In this document: piece after piece, positions 12,942 through 31,246 of the stretch
Layout: every line of letters begins with the position of its first letter
How positions within the stretch are numbered: the first letter of the stretch is position 1
Origin: Capitella teleta
Taxonomy: Eukaryota; Annelida; Polychaeta; Capitellidae
Assembly (NCBI GenBank): GCA_000328365.1
Contig: KB308612.1
Location: 1 to 64,000, forward strand
Direction of reading: 5' to 3'
Length of the DNA: 64,000 bases
Position numbers and translations under genes: made by a program
Notes under the pieces: generated by a model
What the model was told of the DNA's origin: nothing
What the model saw: the letters and a program-made list of their open reading frames with translations, nothing else
The model's database searches: none

Positions 12942-13848
12942 AATATCGAAATTTCTTCCCCCTCAGTATTCGCGACGAATAGTGATGGCGTATATCCAAG
13001 TTAACGAGATCAAGGCAACTCATGTAACGACAGCACATCGACCTCTCTTTTAGACAAACATGTTCTTTCAGTTTTCTTCCAAACAAGTCCAGAAATGCCA
13101 CAAGAATGTCATGTAAAAACATGTAAATTGCTCATGTGTTATTTCATTTACGTTTCATTCTATATGCATGTATAAATAAATCGCAGTGTTTACTTATAAT
13201 ACGTAAGGCATGGCGTTCAAAGTTTATATTCTCATTTTGATTAACATTTTGATACATTCTTGTGTTACCAAAATACGATGATCTTCCAATAGAGGAAACT
13301 ATTTGATTGCATGCTGAATAATTTTGTATGATGAGGAAGCCTTTATTATGCTCACAGGTCAAGAGATATGATATTGACAGATGACCACCGAGAATTCGAG
13401 GTTGAAGATCACTTGACCACCATGCACCGAAGCCACCAAACACCCCTCATGTAACATCAACCGACAAATTCACATCACCCACGTTTTGAATCACTCCATA
13501 GTGTAACATATCCAATATAGTTGCCGAATGAGTTATACATACCCTCGATGTATGCATAATTAATCCATGCTTCGAAGCGTCATTAAAACACGCAGCTCAC
13601 ACCAACTGCAGAAAAGTCGTCTAGATTGGCGCTGGAAATATGAACACGCCAGAATTAAGTTAATGTGCAAACGCTTTTCATATTGATACAGAGAATCAAT
13701 ATTACATAATGGGGTAACCAGGTGTGAGTGCGACCATCACGAGAATCGTTTTTCGTTTTCCGCACGCATCATTATATACACTAGTTGTTTGAAAATTGGA
13801 ATGCCACACCCCATGAACACAGCTATAGCGTATCGGAGTCCTATGATG
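12942..13848. other. 3'UTR and intergenic stretch
   Basis: Contains the 3'UTR of the upstream gene. No further gene or repeat is recognised before the minisatellite. Confidence 0.5.
13175..13180 (+). promoter_or_regulatory. Polyadenylation signal AATAAA for the trefoil/FAMeT gene
   Basis: AATAAA lies about 235 bp after the stop codon at 12941, which is a usual 3'UTR length for this compact locus. Confidence 0.5.
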
Positions 13849-13849
13849 G

Positions 13850-14462
13850 GGAATTGGATATGTGGATGCTACTATGGGGATGCAATTATTGGGATGCTAT
13901 TATGTGGATGCTATTATGGGGATGCTATTATGTGGATGCAATTATGAGGATTCTATTATGGGGATGCAATTATGAGGATGCTATTATGTGGATGCTATTA
14001 TGGGGATGCAATTATTGGGATACTATATATGTGGATGCTATATATGTGGATGCAATTATTAGGATGCTATTATGTGGATGCTATTATGGGGATGCTATTA
14101 TGTGGATGCAATTATGAGGATTCTATTATGGGGATGCAATTATGAGGATGCTATTATGTGGATGCTATTATGGGGATGCAATTATTGGGATACTATATAT
14201 GTGGATGCTATATATGTGGATGCAATTATTAGGATGCTATTATGTGGATGCTATTATGGGGATGCTATTATGTGGATGCAATTATGAGGATGCTATTATG
14301 GGGATGCAATTATGAGGATGCTATTATGTGGATGCTGTTATGGGGATACAATTATTGAGATGCTATTATGTAGATGCTATTGAGGGGATGCTATTATGCG
14401 GATGCTACTATGAGGATGCTATTATGTGGATGCTATTTTAGGGATGCTATTATGGGGATACT
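13850..14462. repeat. 14-bp minisatellite with a ~170-bp higher-order repeat
   Basis: More than 40 copies of a unit close to GATGCTATTATGTG, with GGGG and CAATTATGAG variants. A block is repeated at an offset of 170 bp: the rare variant TTCTATTATG at 13951 recurs at 14121 in the same context. The unit has no stop codon in any plus-strand frame, so long spurious open frames run through it. Confidence 0.95.
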
Positions 14463-16137
14463 GTCCATCTGACGATGCATGACGTGCATGTCGGATTGAG
14501 CTGCTTGAGAATAGCTACCAGAGAGTACACTATTTAATTTGTTGGTCTAGTATACACCGTAGCAAGTTGCAATGAGTCGATATCGATTTATAGATGTCTC
14601 TGCATGTGTATATAGTTTGTAATCCTGTGGCCACATTGTGCAACTGCATGGATGTTGGCTTATTAGTATATATACTCATATTACTCTCCTGTCCTATACA
14701 GGAATGAGGAACCAACCACGAAATAAACTCCTACGCAAGAAGTTAGATACGGGCTACTAGTCCGTGTACATATATGCATATATTACATATATGTAGGCCT
14801 ACATAAATTTCCTTGTTTTCTTTCACTTTCTTTCTCATTTTGATGTATTTTACATAACTACATTAAACATTTATATTGTGCATTAATTAAAAGTCCTACT
14901 ATTCAAATTCGTATGACAAGTGTACAAAAAAAAGTTTGTATGTAACGAATTAACATAATAGGCACTTTCGTTTTCCCTTTCTTGTCTAGGGATTGGGTAC
15001 ATATTTCTGGAATTATTGATAAATCTAATTGAGCGAATAGAAAAGCTCTAAATGCAACAAAATTGAAGATACGTTCGTATACATGGAGTACGTAGAATAC
15101 GTTTACTCAATTTATTAAATTAATAGTACTTCATATGGGGCCTACTATATAAGCCTAGTATAGACTAGGTCTACTTTCTTGCATATCGTGCAGTCAGAAT
15201 ACACGCAATTGTACACTATGCAGGCGAGGCTTCACTTATATTGCAGTCACATTCATGACGATGAATTTGATGCAAATCAAATAATTAATTAAAACGAGGC
15301 GTTTGAACCACGTGTTAGATGCAAACATCACGAAAGAAACATGCAACCGTCGACTCCTGCCTGCGCCCCTCTTCCAAACATCACCTTTGAGTGGATTTAA
15401 TGGCTACTGTGTTAACTGCGGGGCTTGCAGGTCAGTGCTCCCGCGTGACAGCGTCTCGCAACCCGAATAGCCTTACCTTGCCTCAGCGCGTCTGCTTCAC
15501 TTCTCTCGCCACGAGTAGAAAGAAGGTCGCTCAGAGGTCAATCTGGCCATTGATTTGAACAGGAAAGTCATGCAACAAAACCAATCAATTCAAGTCAATA
15601 CGCATTGCAAAGAGGTCATTTTGGCATCATTTTAAAGTTTCAATTCCACGTTTAAACTCATGCTCATGCTATTCGCCATATTTCGGTCACTATTATTTCA
15701 CGAATCAACGCTTCGATGCGTGAAGACGAGCATCTTTCAATAGCCATCTGTCGTTGAAACGGCTCGCCGCCTCGTGTTACTATTTTTAGACCAAAATATT
15801 CAGAGAGGAGTTTCCCTCACGCGGCAAAAGTCTTTTATTTCCTTTGTGCATTTATGTGAGTTGGTACGTCATTAAAGCTAATAATAAGTCTTATTCATAG
15901 CATAATCGTAATTATCACGCGTTAATATCACCAATCAGCTCAAATTTTTACACATTCATGTTTTCTCCGAGCTGTGACGTCATAGTGTAAAACTTCCCGT
16001 ACGACAACACAAAGCTGTGCTTCGAGTGAGATTTCTGTGAAATTATGTGCACATAATGCCATGGATGACTGATAGTGATCCGGGATTATATATACTGGTG
16101 GTTTGAGCGGAGTCTGGACGCTTTGCATCGAGGAGAG
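14463..16137. other. Intergenic stretch upstream of TLK
   Basis: AT-rich 14.5-15.3 kb, then somewhat richer in GC toward TLK. No gene is supported. The final part is the presumed TLK promoter and 5'UTR, where an extra upstream exon could be hidden. Confidence 0.4.
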
Positions 16138-21202
<5,065 letters not shown>

Positions 21203-21829
21203 TGATGGTATTACCCTTGGCAACAGACTTTGGTTGTTATGGCAACTGATTATATGAACATGTGGAATGCAGTATGTGTGTGCAAAAATGAGTAATTTAT
21301 CTTTTTTTTCATTTTTTTTTTCTTTCTCTTTCATTTTTGCAAAGACTGGAATGTTTTTGTATTTTTTATTTCCCCTCTCAAAAGCAATCATCATTATGGT
21401 TAAAACGTCATTTAATAGGCTTTCTGTTTTGTTTCATTTTTGTATATTCAGTTGTCCTACTTTAACAACTGATTGTAAGGTGAAGCTGAAAAGTTTAATC
21501 GAAAATTCCATATTCATTCCAAGCTGTCATCCCTGCTACTCAAAATCATGGACTCTCCCTACCTACCGCTGTGATGGAGATAATGGACTGACCCATTTCA
21601 TTCTTTAGTTGTTGAGTTTTGTTTCTGGGAGGAAAATGCGTTTTAATTTCTCTCGTCGTGTGTGAAGTATGAATGTGATACGAGGGTTTTTTTCAACAGT
21701 GTGCTTAAATATTTCTCCATTCTTCACCATTATATTTTATAGTTTTTTTTCTTTCCTCTCAAAAGAGTGCAAGTGAGAGAAAATGATAAAAAGCATGTGA
21801 TTGAAGTTGAATACAAAACTCGACTTTTC

Positions 21830-21835
21830 AATAAA
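21830..21835 (+). promoter_or_regulatory. Polyadenylation signal AATAAA for TLK
   Basis: AATAAA about 630 bp after the TLK stop, the first convincing signal in a T-rich 3'UTR. Confidence 0.5.
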
Positions 21836-22251
21836 AACAAAGTTATCTCCTCAATTCTTACTGTTTGTTCAACTTGCTAGGTTTTCTTAATTATTTGATT
21901 TCTAGCCATTTTTATCCATAAATGTTTCCTTATGCAATATTGTTGCAGACTAACTGAACAAATTCTCAATGCATTGTTCATGGCTTGTGCACAAGAGCTT
22001 ATATTCTGGGCAGAAAAATTGTTGACTATTGATATTATTAAGTTATCTGAACACAGAAGTACAAATTGTGCAGAGCAAAATAGCACTCGTGATTGTACAT
22101 CTCACAAATCACATTCAGCCTACAGATTAAACCACACACGCAATGAATAAATAAATAATAAAATGGCTAATTTAGAATTGAGTTGAGACTTTGATCGGTG
22201 CTATAAAATGAGGAAGAATCAGAAGATAAAAAATATTTCTATTTATTTACA

Positions 22252-22257
22252 ATCACA
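22252..22257 (-). promoter_or_regulatory. Polyadenylation signal AATAAA for RIF1
   Basis: Minus-strand AATAAA 65 bp beyond the RIF1 stop codon. The 3' ends of TLK and RIF1 therefore lie only about 0.4 kb apart. Confidence 0.45.
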
Positions 22258-22321
22258 TAGTTCAAGAGATAAAATGCATAATTGCATAATATAGAATATA
22301 GAAAGATGTTAAAAAAAACAG

Positions 22322-25300
22322 TTATTCATTTGATGGACATTGAGATTTCAAAGCCAGCGCCACATTCAATAAAATTCCATTCAATTCAGAGTGAATCTGA
22401 ACAAGTTCTGAACTGTTCAATTTGGAAAGATTCTGAACATCAAATTCATTCTTCATTTCTTCAATTTTCCCAACAAAATCTAATATATCTTCAGTTTCAA
22501 TAACATCTTCAGAGTGACCTTCAACCGTCTCAGGTTGAGATGAAATGACCTCTGGGTCACCTTGTGGCTTCTCAAGGTCATCGGCAGTAACTTCAGCCTC
22601 AGTTTCAATCTTATTGTCATCATCACCGTGATCTGCGACAGCGGAAATTTCCACGACTGAACTTTGCCCTTCATTGAAATCCCTCTCAAAGACTTCTGAC
22701 TCCATACTGACATTCATCGCTGGAATTATAAAATTTATGCAAATTTATGTTAATGTTTGCAAACAAAACTCACAGTTCTCTTTGGATATTTTAGCTAATT
22801 CATCTTCGATATCGGGTAGATCTCTGTTCTTTTCTTCAGCTGAAATGAATCGAAGAGACTGATCTAAATAGACCGATAGATTTATACGTACATAGATTCA
22901 ATCCCTTTTCGTGCGCAAATGCAGTGAGTACCTTCCTCACGGTTTCGACCTTTGGAGTCCTGATTGGCAAATGATGTACTTCCGTCTCAGGAAGGGCGCT
23001 TAAATGACCGATGGTCAGAATGAGTTTGGACCGCATCAACTGACTCAAGCCCCTCATCCTGAAGCCAAACAACTGAATTAAATCAAGATAATAATCTCAC
23101 TCACCAGACAGAAGAAGTGAGGCGGTGAAGGATTTTATCGATGTTGATATCGCAGTCGACGAGAGAAGGAAATATGGGTCGCGTGGGGTCCAACTGGGAT
23201 TCGCTCGTGCTGGTCAACGTTCCCGATGGCATGCTGTCTGGATCAGAGGAACTCTCAGGAGTCGACTGGAAAAGAAGCAACATGAGGCAGGAGAAGTGAG
23301 CATTGATCATGACACGCACTGGAATTATTTTCTTTTCCGTTTGCAGCTGTAGCTTTCTGCTTGGGCTGCTGCTCATCTGTTGCTCGTTGTTGTTGGTTGA
23401 CAGGAGACGTGGTCTCGCTCTGCGACGCTTGTTTGGAATTTCTCTCGTTTGCACTTTGTCCGAGAAACAAACTCTACGCTGTTGGATGAAAAAATGATGT
23501 AACGGATGATGAATATTTTGAAAAGATTCCAGCTCACTTTATTCGGAGGTGACGGGGAGTCGACCGCAGAGATGTCGTTGAACCGACGCTTCCGGAGAAT
23601 TCCAGCGCTGGGAGAGGCAGACGGAGAGAAAACCCTCGGCGCCTGATAAAAAATAAAGATACGCAAAAGAAAAACACACAGGAATAATCGCACCTGAAGC
23701 GGTTTGAAAGCCATTTGTGGTGACTGGGAATTCTTAGAGGGACTGGACAGTGGAGGAGACGCCTTTAAGATCGGCTTCGCTTTTGCCATCAAGGGCGTTG
23801 CAGGTTTCACGAAGGTCGTTCGTGCCTTCTGCAGGATGAGACTTGCGCGACTCATCGTTCTGTATTTGGAGGGGATTTCTGCCTTGGGTGGGGGACTGTG
23901 CCTCGTTGGGCTCGGCTTCAGCTTCTGAGGACTCTTCGCTTCGAGTGAGAGACACGATTCATCATCCGGTTTCTCGCTATTTTCGTTGCTTGTAGGATCA
24001 ATGGAGTTGTTTTCCGACTCTCCTTGCATTTCAAGGTGATAGCTCTCCGCAACCACTTCATTGCTGGAATTATCAATCGGTTCGTGATCTGAGGAAGTCT
24101 GTTTCGCTTCAGCGTCAATTGTTTGATCTTCATCAAAGACATCGTTTTCGGCTGATGACAAAATCTCAAGATTTTCCATTGGTTTCGGGTCGTCATCCTG
24201 ACATTCACTAACTCCATCTATTCCCTCTGATTCAAGGTCATTCCCCTCTGGAGCCGAAATGAGTTCACTGGCTGCTGAGTCTCCCATTTGACCTTCATCA
24301 ACATCAGGGTCAGTTTGATCTTTAGATTCAAGGTCGTGACTCTTGGGAACCTCAATATCTTCACCGGTTTTCGCATCTTCAAGTTCTTCCTGGCCCTCAG
24401 AAGGAGAAATGTCATTTTGTTCTTCGCTTTCAAGGTCATGACCTTCAGCAATCAGAAGAATTTCACCAGGTTTTGAATCATCTGCTTGACCTTGAGCCGT
24501 TTCAAGATCATCCTGATGAACCGCATCAGCAGTCTCTGCAGGTTTGCAGTCGTCTGTAATTTCATCAAAATCTTGCGAATGAAGGTCAACGCCTTCGATA
24601 GGTTCAAGGTCATGACCTTCCACACTATCAGGATTCTCATCTGTTTGTGGGGTATCACTAGATTCAACAAGACAACCGGATTCTTCTTGTCTTTCGAGAT
24701 CATTTAAGTAGTTCTCTTCTTTGCCAACAACTTTCTTCTTCTTAGCCGGTCTTCCTCTCTTTTTCTTCTTCAAAATATTCTGAGACGAATCGAGAGATTT
24801 ATTGAGCCGGAGGGTCAACTTCTTCTTCGCTCTGCGTCGCTTGACCACAGGGGATGTCATGTCAATCTTCAGATTGGACAACTCTCGCTGAAGCTGTGGA
24901 GTTGACGTCAAAGGGTTGGAATGAGCTTCCGTCAAACTCTGACTGAGGGAAACCAGAGGAAGGTCGTCGTCCTCCGACTCTGAGCTGACGTGAATTTGGC
25001 TCAGCGGAACGTCATCAGAATCCACCGAAATGTCCATTCGGTTTTCTTTCACTGATTCTGTCTGACCACACGGCAAAGAATTCGCACTGTCCTCACTCAT
25101 CGTGCCAACCGCAAAGTTAGGGGCAGTCACCTGAGGCACTGAGCTGTCGGCTGTTGAATTCTGCATCACTTCAGAAGAAGATGGATTGCAAATGGTTGCA
25201 GCCTCTGTCTCAACGCATTCCATTCGCTCAACATCAGCGTTGCCAACACGTAGATTGTCATCAGCAGATTGAGCCCCCAGTCCAGTCACATCAAAGCCGC

Positions 25301-28300
25301 CTGATTGGTCAGAATCTACTTCATCCACATTCAGGGCCTCCGAATCAACCTTTGAGGACTCTGAGGCCCCTGAACCAGCATCTCCATCAATGATGCTCAT
25401 CATTGCATTTGAACGTCTCCTTAAGCTCATGTTCCCAGAATCGAAATTCTTCAACGGCGTTCCTCCTCCTTCACGCCTTTGGTCCACTTCATCCACATTC
25501 AGGGCCTTAGTATTCACCTTCATGGCTTCAGTATCCACATTCGGGACCTCAATATTCACCTTCATGGCTTCAGTATCCACATTCGGGGCCTCAGTATTCA
25601 CCTTCATGGCTTCAGTATCCACATTCAGGGCCTCAGTATTCACCTTCATGGCTTCAGTATCCACATTCGGGGCCTCAGTATTCACCTTCATGGCTTCAGT
25701 ATCCACATTCAGGGCCTCAATATTCACCTTCATGGCTTCAGTATCCACATTCAGGGCCTCAGTATTCACCTTCATGGCTTCAGTATCCACCTTCAGGGCC
25801 TCAGAGGCCCCAGAAGCAGCATCCTCATCATTGATGATAACCTTCATTGCGCTTGAACGTCTCCTCAGACTCATTCTTCCTGAATCTTGTGCTTTGATCG
25901 GTGTTCGTTCTTCACTGTCCAATCGGGTCAACTTAACGAACGGCGCCCTCTCCTCTATAATCTCATCCTCTTTCTCCTTTTTCTCTGGTGTCTCAGCAAC
26001 GCTTTCATTCGACGTCACTTTCAACGTCGCAGGTGAAATATTCTGTGTTTCCTCCGCAATGATCACGATTTCCGGTCGTTTCTCTTTCGATTGCGTTTCT
26101 TCGCTGCTTAAACTTAGCAGATTGGTTTTGTTGACGGTCGAGCGCATGTCTTCGGGAGACGGGGGTGTTGCATCAGAGGAGATCGTGATAACCTCCGGCA
26201 ATTTTTGGTGAGAAATCTCTTCAACTGAACTACTGTCAGATTTCGATTCAACCGTCATGAAATTTTCATCTCCTTCTTTCAACTTGAATCGCACGGACCT
26301 CCTGCGTGTCACGACAGCTTTGTCTTTGGATTTCTTGGGCTTGACTTCGTGCATCTGATTGGAAAGAAAACATGCAATCAACATTTTTATTTTTATCAAT
26401 ATTCAGAATTCCTTACCTCACTCGACGTTTTCACAAAATGAGAAAATGGATTAGATATCTCCGTGCTGTTAAATAATAATAATACAATATTAAAAACTAA
26501 TAATAATTTTGCATAAATTAAGCGTACTCAAACTGTGATTGGCTGCTGGTGTTGAACATCTCGCTCATGAGATTAGCGTCCAGGGACGTGTCTGCTGAGC
26601 TGTACAGGGCAGGAAGGTTTTTGTGCTCGGCAAGGACTTCCTTCTGATGCTCAGTTAAATGACGTTTCTTTTTCCCACTTTCTTTTATGACAACAAAATC
26701 CTAGAAAAAAAAACAAACAAAAAAAACAACCCTATGGAATGCGATTTTCTGCGCTTGCACCCGACTGACCTGTGTGTCGAGGTCTTCCACTTGCAAGCGC
26801 CTCTTCGCCGTTCCTTTCTTCGCTGAAGAGACGGGAGATTTTGCGGCCAATTTAGGCGTGGTGGCTTTGGGAGCAGGACTTATGTCTTTGTGGAGGAAGC
26901 TGCCGACTGGCGCCACCTTGTGGGGCGAGGGGAAACCAAGCAGGTTTGCGGGCAACGGGACTTGCGAGTCTCCCTGGATGATCAATATATTGACATCATT
27001 AAAAGGTTCAATATTCCTCACTTGTGCCATGAACGTATCTTCGCTCGAATGAATCGCGGAAACTTCAAATCCTGGGAGGTTGATTGCAAATTTCTCTTTG
27101 ATTTTCGATAAAATTGGCCTGAAATATAATTAATGCACAAATTTGAGATATATTTGAATAAATATTAACAATATTAATATAATTTATGCACCAGAAAATA
27201 ATGGTAATTGATGAAGGTACAGGAAAAAAAAAACAAAAAAAAAAACCCATTGAGTACTAGATAATAAAGAGTACTGTAAAACGATACACTCAGTTCGATA
27301 TTATTCAAAGATAATAACTAAATTAATTAATAATATGAATCAACTCACTTGAGGTGGGCTGGGTAAGTTAGAGGTGGACCGCGCGCAAATGTTGCATTCC
27401 AGAAAAGGAGGAACTTATTTCGGATCGAACGGTTTTGCAGATTCAAGATGGCCGCCAGCATGGGTGACATAACGGACAGAAAGTCCGAATCGTAGGCGCC
27501 GGTGTATTTGCTTTGGAGGCACGTTACTATGTCAACCCATAATTTATCCACCTGTGCAGACGAAAACAAATTCATGATTAACTTCGTTGTTTTCTTCTTC
27601 TAACCTTCTGTTGAACCGCAGGAGTGAAGACTTTGTTGGAAGGAGCCTTCTGATTGGTCAGGCAAGAAATGAAGCAGCCAATCGGATGGCTCAATAGATC
27701 AGTCAAAGCCGACACCATTGTTTGGGTTGGCACGTGCGTGAAGAGAGTGGAAAGTATTTGACAGAGAGACAGCGCCAGGAACGAGAGATTCAGGCCAGGT
27801 TTCTTCTGCAATTAAATCAATCAACATTTGTGATAAATATTAAAAAATTTAAAAACCTGTTCACAGATGGCAGAGTAATTCTCCAGTAAAATAGAAATCA
27901 CTTCACACAAGGAAACTAAATTTCCCAGCGCTGGCGAAGACTTCATGGTCGAATGACTCGGACTTGCTGTGAAAAAGGGACAAAAAAACGATAAGCAAAA
28001 TTTTATTTCTACAAGCAGACACCAAAGGAATAATTAAACAAAATACGATTTCTGTTTCATAACTGACCCATTTTGAATTGTCCAGCGATCGATGAAAATG
28101 TCGAGAAGTCGATAGAGTCGGTCGCTGACTGAGCACATGACAAGACGCACTCAAAGTTTCGAGGATTCTGTGAAGCGATGAAATAAAAATCAAGATAAGC
28201 GCTACAACGCAAGAGACCTTGGGAGCGTTCAGTTGAAAATTGGAGAGGATTTCCTTGAAAAGTTCCTCGCATGAAATGTTGGCGTCAACATTCGGCACCA

Positions 28301-31246
28301 TGGCGGCCAGTCGGCTGAAGGTGCAGTACAAATCACTCCAAGTTTTGAGCAGATTTTTAGCGAGAGTCTGAAAGAAAAAAAGAAAAAAAATCAAATAGCG
28401 AAAAATCTCCCCTCCCAGTTCTCACTTGCGGCAGATCGTTTGGGAAAAGGTAAACGGAAGGAAACGCGAGGACTTTGAGCAAACAGCTGAAATTGTGCTC
28501 CAGCGTGTTTCCCTGATTCACTTCGCTCGTCTCTCTGATGTGAGACAGAAGTCTCACAGCGATGCAATTCCACAGCTTCCAAAGAGTTTCGCAGTTGTCA
28601 TGGCAACTGACTGAGTCCTGAAGGACTTCGACGACCGTCTGACCAAAGGAGAGCACCTCGCAGTTGGTTCGCATGCCGCATGAAACCAATTTCTCAAACA
28701 ACAAGAAAAAGCTGAAAAAGAAAAAATATTTGAATGTGTTGCACAAAATGAGGAAAAAATCACCTTTGAGAGTCCATCATTGTTTCGATGATTCTGTGGT
28801 TGAAGACGAGTTTGACGAGGAAACTAACGGGGCACCCCTGGGAATGGAATGAATGACCTCAGAATAACTACATGTAATGTGATTTACTTGAACAACATCG
28901 CCTGTCGTGTAAGCTGACGATGAGAGACATTTCTCCGGCAAACACAAAATGGCCGACATGAGTTTCTGAGAAAAAAAAAAAATATAATAAAATAAAAATA
29001 AATTAGAATATTCTCACCAGGAGTTTGTGAGGAGAAAGGCTCTGGGAATCAACGATCGATTTGAAACAGAGAAGAAAGGACAGAAAGAGTTCAAGGTTGT
29101 CCTTCATAGAGGTCGTTTCAAGGGCATTCTTCATATGAGCCACAAGTGAATACCAGATGCTGTGCAAGAGCTCATCTGTGTGAGAGATTTAATTAGGAAA
29201 TCAGACAATTCACAACTCATCCAGATTCCAGGGCCAAGGGGCCCCGAAATGTGCATCAAACATTACCGTGCTTACCGGAGAGATCTTCCCCCAGGAACAG
29301 AACGCACTCCTTGACGGCAGCCAATAAAATGCGTCCGTGCCTCAGGAAGAATGGAACACCAACGATGATCGCAGCCGAAGGTTTCTCTGGTTTCAGCGAA
29401 ATGAGAAGAAATCGCGACAAAATTAAAGCTCACCCATCGAGATATGAGGACCCGGGTTGTTCTCCTCAGCAGATTCCGAGCCAAGAATAAGAGCCACGAT
29501 TTCGGCTCCCTTCAGCCGAATCGACTGGTAATGAACGGATGAACCGGAATGCGATCCGAGACTCATTTTTGGCGTGATGGGGCTGCCTGATGAATATTCA
29601 TCATAAGATAATTAGCATAACATGCGAAATTGGTTTGTGTTTACCGATTTTGTGTAGAGAGGAAGGCGTTCGGATTTTAAGAGGAGTTGAACTCAATGCT
29701 GATTGGATGTCTCCAAAACAGTATTGAAGCAACATGGTACACACCTGAAACCTCATCAAATCACTGTCAATTATTCATAAATTCCTCCTCGACTCACAGG
29801 GTCAAAGTTCAAGGAAGCTTTTTCTCCAAGCATGATAACAAAATGCCACCAGACACTCAACTTCTCCAGTGCAACGCTTTCAACGATATTTCTATTCACG
29901 CGAAAAACTTGCATCAACAATTTCACTCTTCGGTGATTGGAAAGAATTGCTGAAATAAAAAAGAGGAAATCAATAAATGTTTGTGACAGATCACTCCAAG
30001 AAAACTGACCTGGATCGAGAGCAAAGTTATCAATAAGATCGCGCCAAGCCTTGTAGGTGACTTGCAGAACTTCTGGAGAGGAATGTTTGAAACCTGGTTC
30101 GATTATGCTGAGCATGCGATTGATCAGGTTGCCGTGGTGCAAGGCCTGAATGAGATAAAAATTGAACATTTGGTGCTGAACGAGCAAACCGTACCTTGCC
30201 AAGGAGTTTGATGTAGAAGCACCAAACGCGAATCACAGTACGTTCGTGATGTTTGGCCATCAAAGATTTCATGTCTCTCAGCAGCAGCTGTGATATTGAA
30301 TTAATATTGATATCAATACATCATTCATCCAACTCACGGCATCTAAATCAGCAGGAAGGGTCTTTGCTATTTTATCTTTGTGCTGTAACATCGCAGGGAG
30401 ACCCAGATTCATGGCGAACATTGCGCGTTCGCGAACCTTAGGAGCCGAGTGCAGTAGGATGGGGTACAAGAGGCGACCCCAAGTAGGGGCTTCAGGAACC
30501 ATGGCGTCCGGCAACTGCTCAAGTAAGCTGGAAACGAAGGACTTCATTTAAACGAAGAAGAGAAGCTCAAACTGACCGAATGATGGTGTTAAGAGCCTCG
30601 TGTTCGACTGCCATGGACTTGAAGCTTTTCTCACATTGGCAGAACTCCAGAGTGGAAATTATCAGACGAAGCTGAAACGAATAAACTCGTATAACGAGAT
30701 ATAAAGTGCAAACAAATTTACTTTAGCAGCGACCGCATCTGAACTGAGCTCCTGCTTCGAGAAGCACCACAGCGACCGCGTGCAGACGGTTTTGTCGCCT
30801 GTTTTCATAATGAGTGCGCAAAGGGCGTCAACGATCGCCCCGGAGTCTGCGTTGGAGATGCCGCTGAGAAATGCAAACATCAGATTACCCACGAATACAA
30901 CAGCTTTTACTCACCGAGCAAAGTCCTTCATGTGCAGACATCTTCCGAGAGCAGTGAGAGCCCCAAGCGAAACACTGTCTTCATTCACGTCGCGCAGGAA
31001 GCAATCGATCAGCACGTCTTTGTTGCGACACAAATCCTGAACGACATCTTCCGGTTGTGAGCTATCAGCTGACGTCATATACCTGTGGATGTACTGGTTA
31101 GGTACGCATGTCATCAGATGACTCAGTCACCGTGTGAGGTCGGAGTAAGCTTTTGTTTTGTCAATCGATGAAGCGTCTGTCTTCTGGAGAACGCCAGTCA
31201 GCACGTGAACCAGATGACCGGCGCTGGTCTCTTCAAGGCTGACCAT
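22322..31246 (-). CDS. RIF1: RIF1, telomere-associated replication-timing factor
   Basis: Thirty minus-strand exons join in frame to about 2,367 aa (human about 2,470). From the start: 31246-31131, 31082-30915, 30863-30722, 30671-30577, 30527-30338, 30287-30195, 30145-30010, 29949-29798, 29744-29645, 29586-29434, 29386-29276, 29175-29018, 28965-28888, 28837-28764, 28711-28426, 28367-28218, 28167-28068, 27966-27857, 27805-27605, 27551-27349, 27118-26770, 26700-26528, 26465-26417, 26354-23694, 23642-23538, 23478-23320, 23265-23105, 23058-22892, 22839-22774, 22719-22322. Residues 1-1120 match the RIF1 HEAT-repeat region (SLIDNFAL-type DLIDNFALDP; EVNQGNTLEHNFS; YTGAYDSDFL; FWNATFA; LTEHQKEVL). 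A giant exon encodes an acidic, disordered middle. PP1-docking motifs follow (GILR ~2030, RVCF ~2053), then the C-terminal domain (GLSQLMRSKL, HHLPIRTPKVETVRK). RIF1 is known to recruit PP1 to control origin firing and to act in break repair. Confidence 0.95.
25495..25812 (-). repeat. 42-bp coding minisatellite inside RIF1
   Basis: About seven to eight head-to-tail 42-bp units in the large RIF1 exon, each encoding a 14-residue segment close to TEAMKVNTEALNVD. Variation is limited (N/D, I/T, P/L, K/E), so the array is young or homogenised. The length is a multiple of three, so the frame is kept. Confidence 0.95.

Noticed and set aside
13785-14287. Open frames rich in W, M, L, Y
   Set aside because: They are created by the stop-free 14-bp minisatellite and have no protein character.
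25390-26211. 273-codon plus-strand open frame
   Set aside because: It is the antisense shadow of the RIF1 large exon; its apparent repeats come from the 42-bp coding minisatellite on the other strand.
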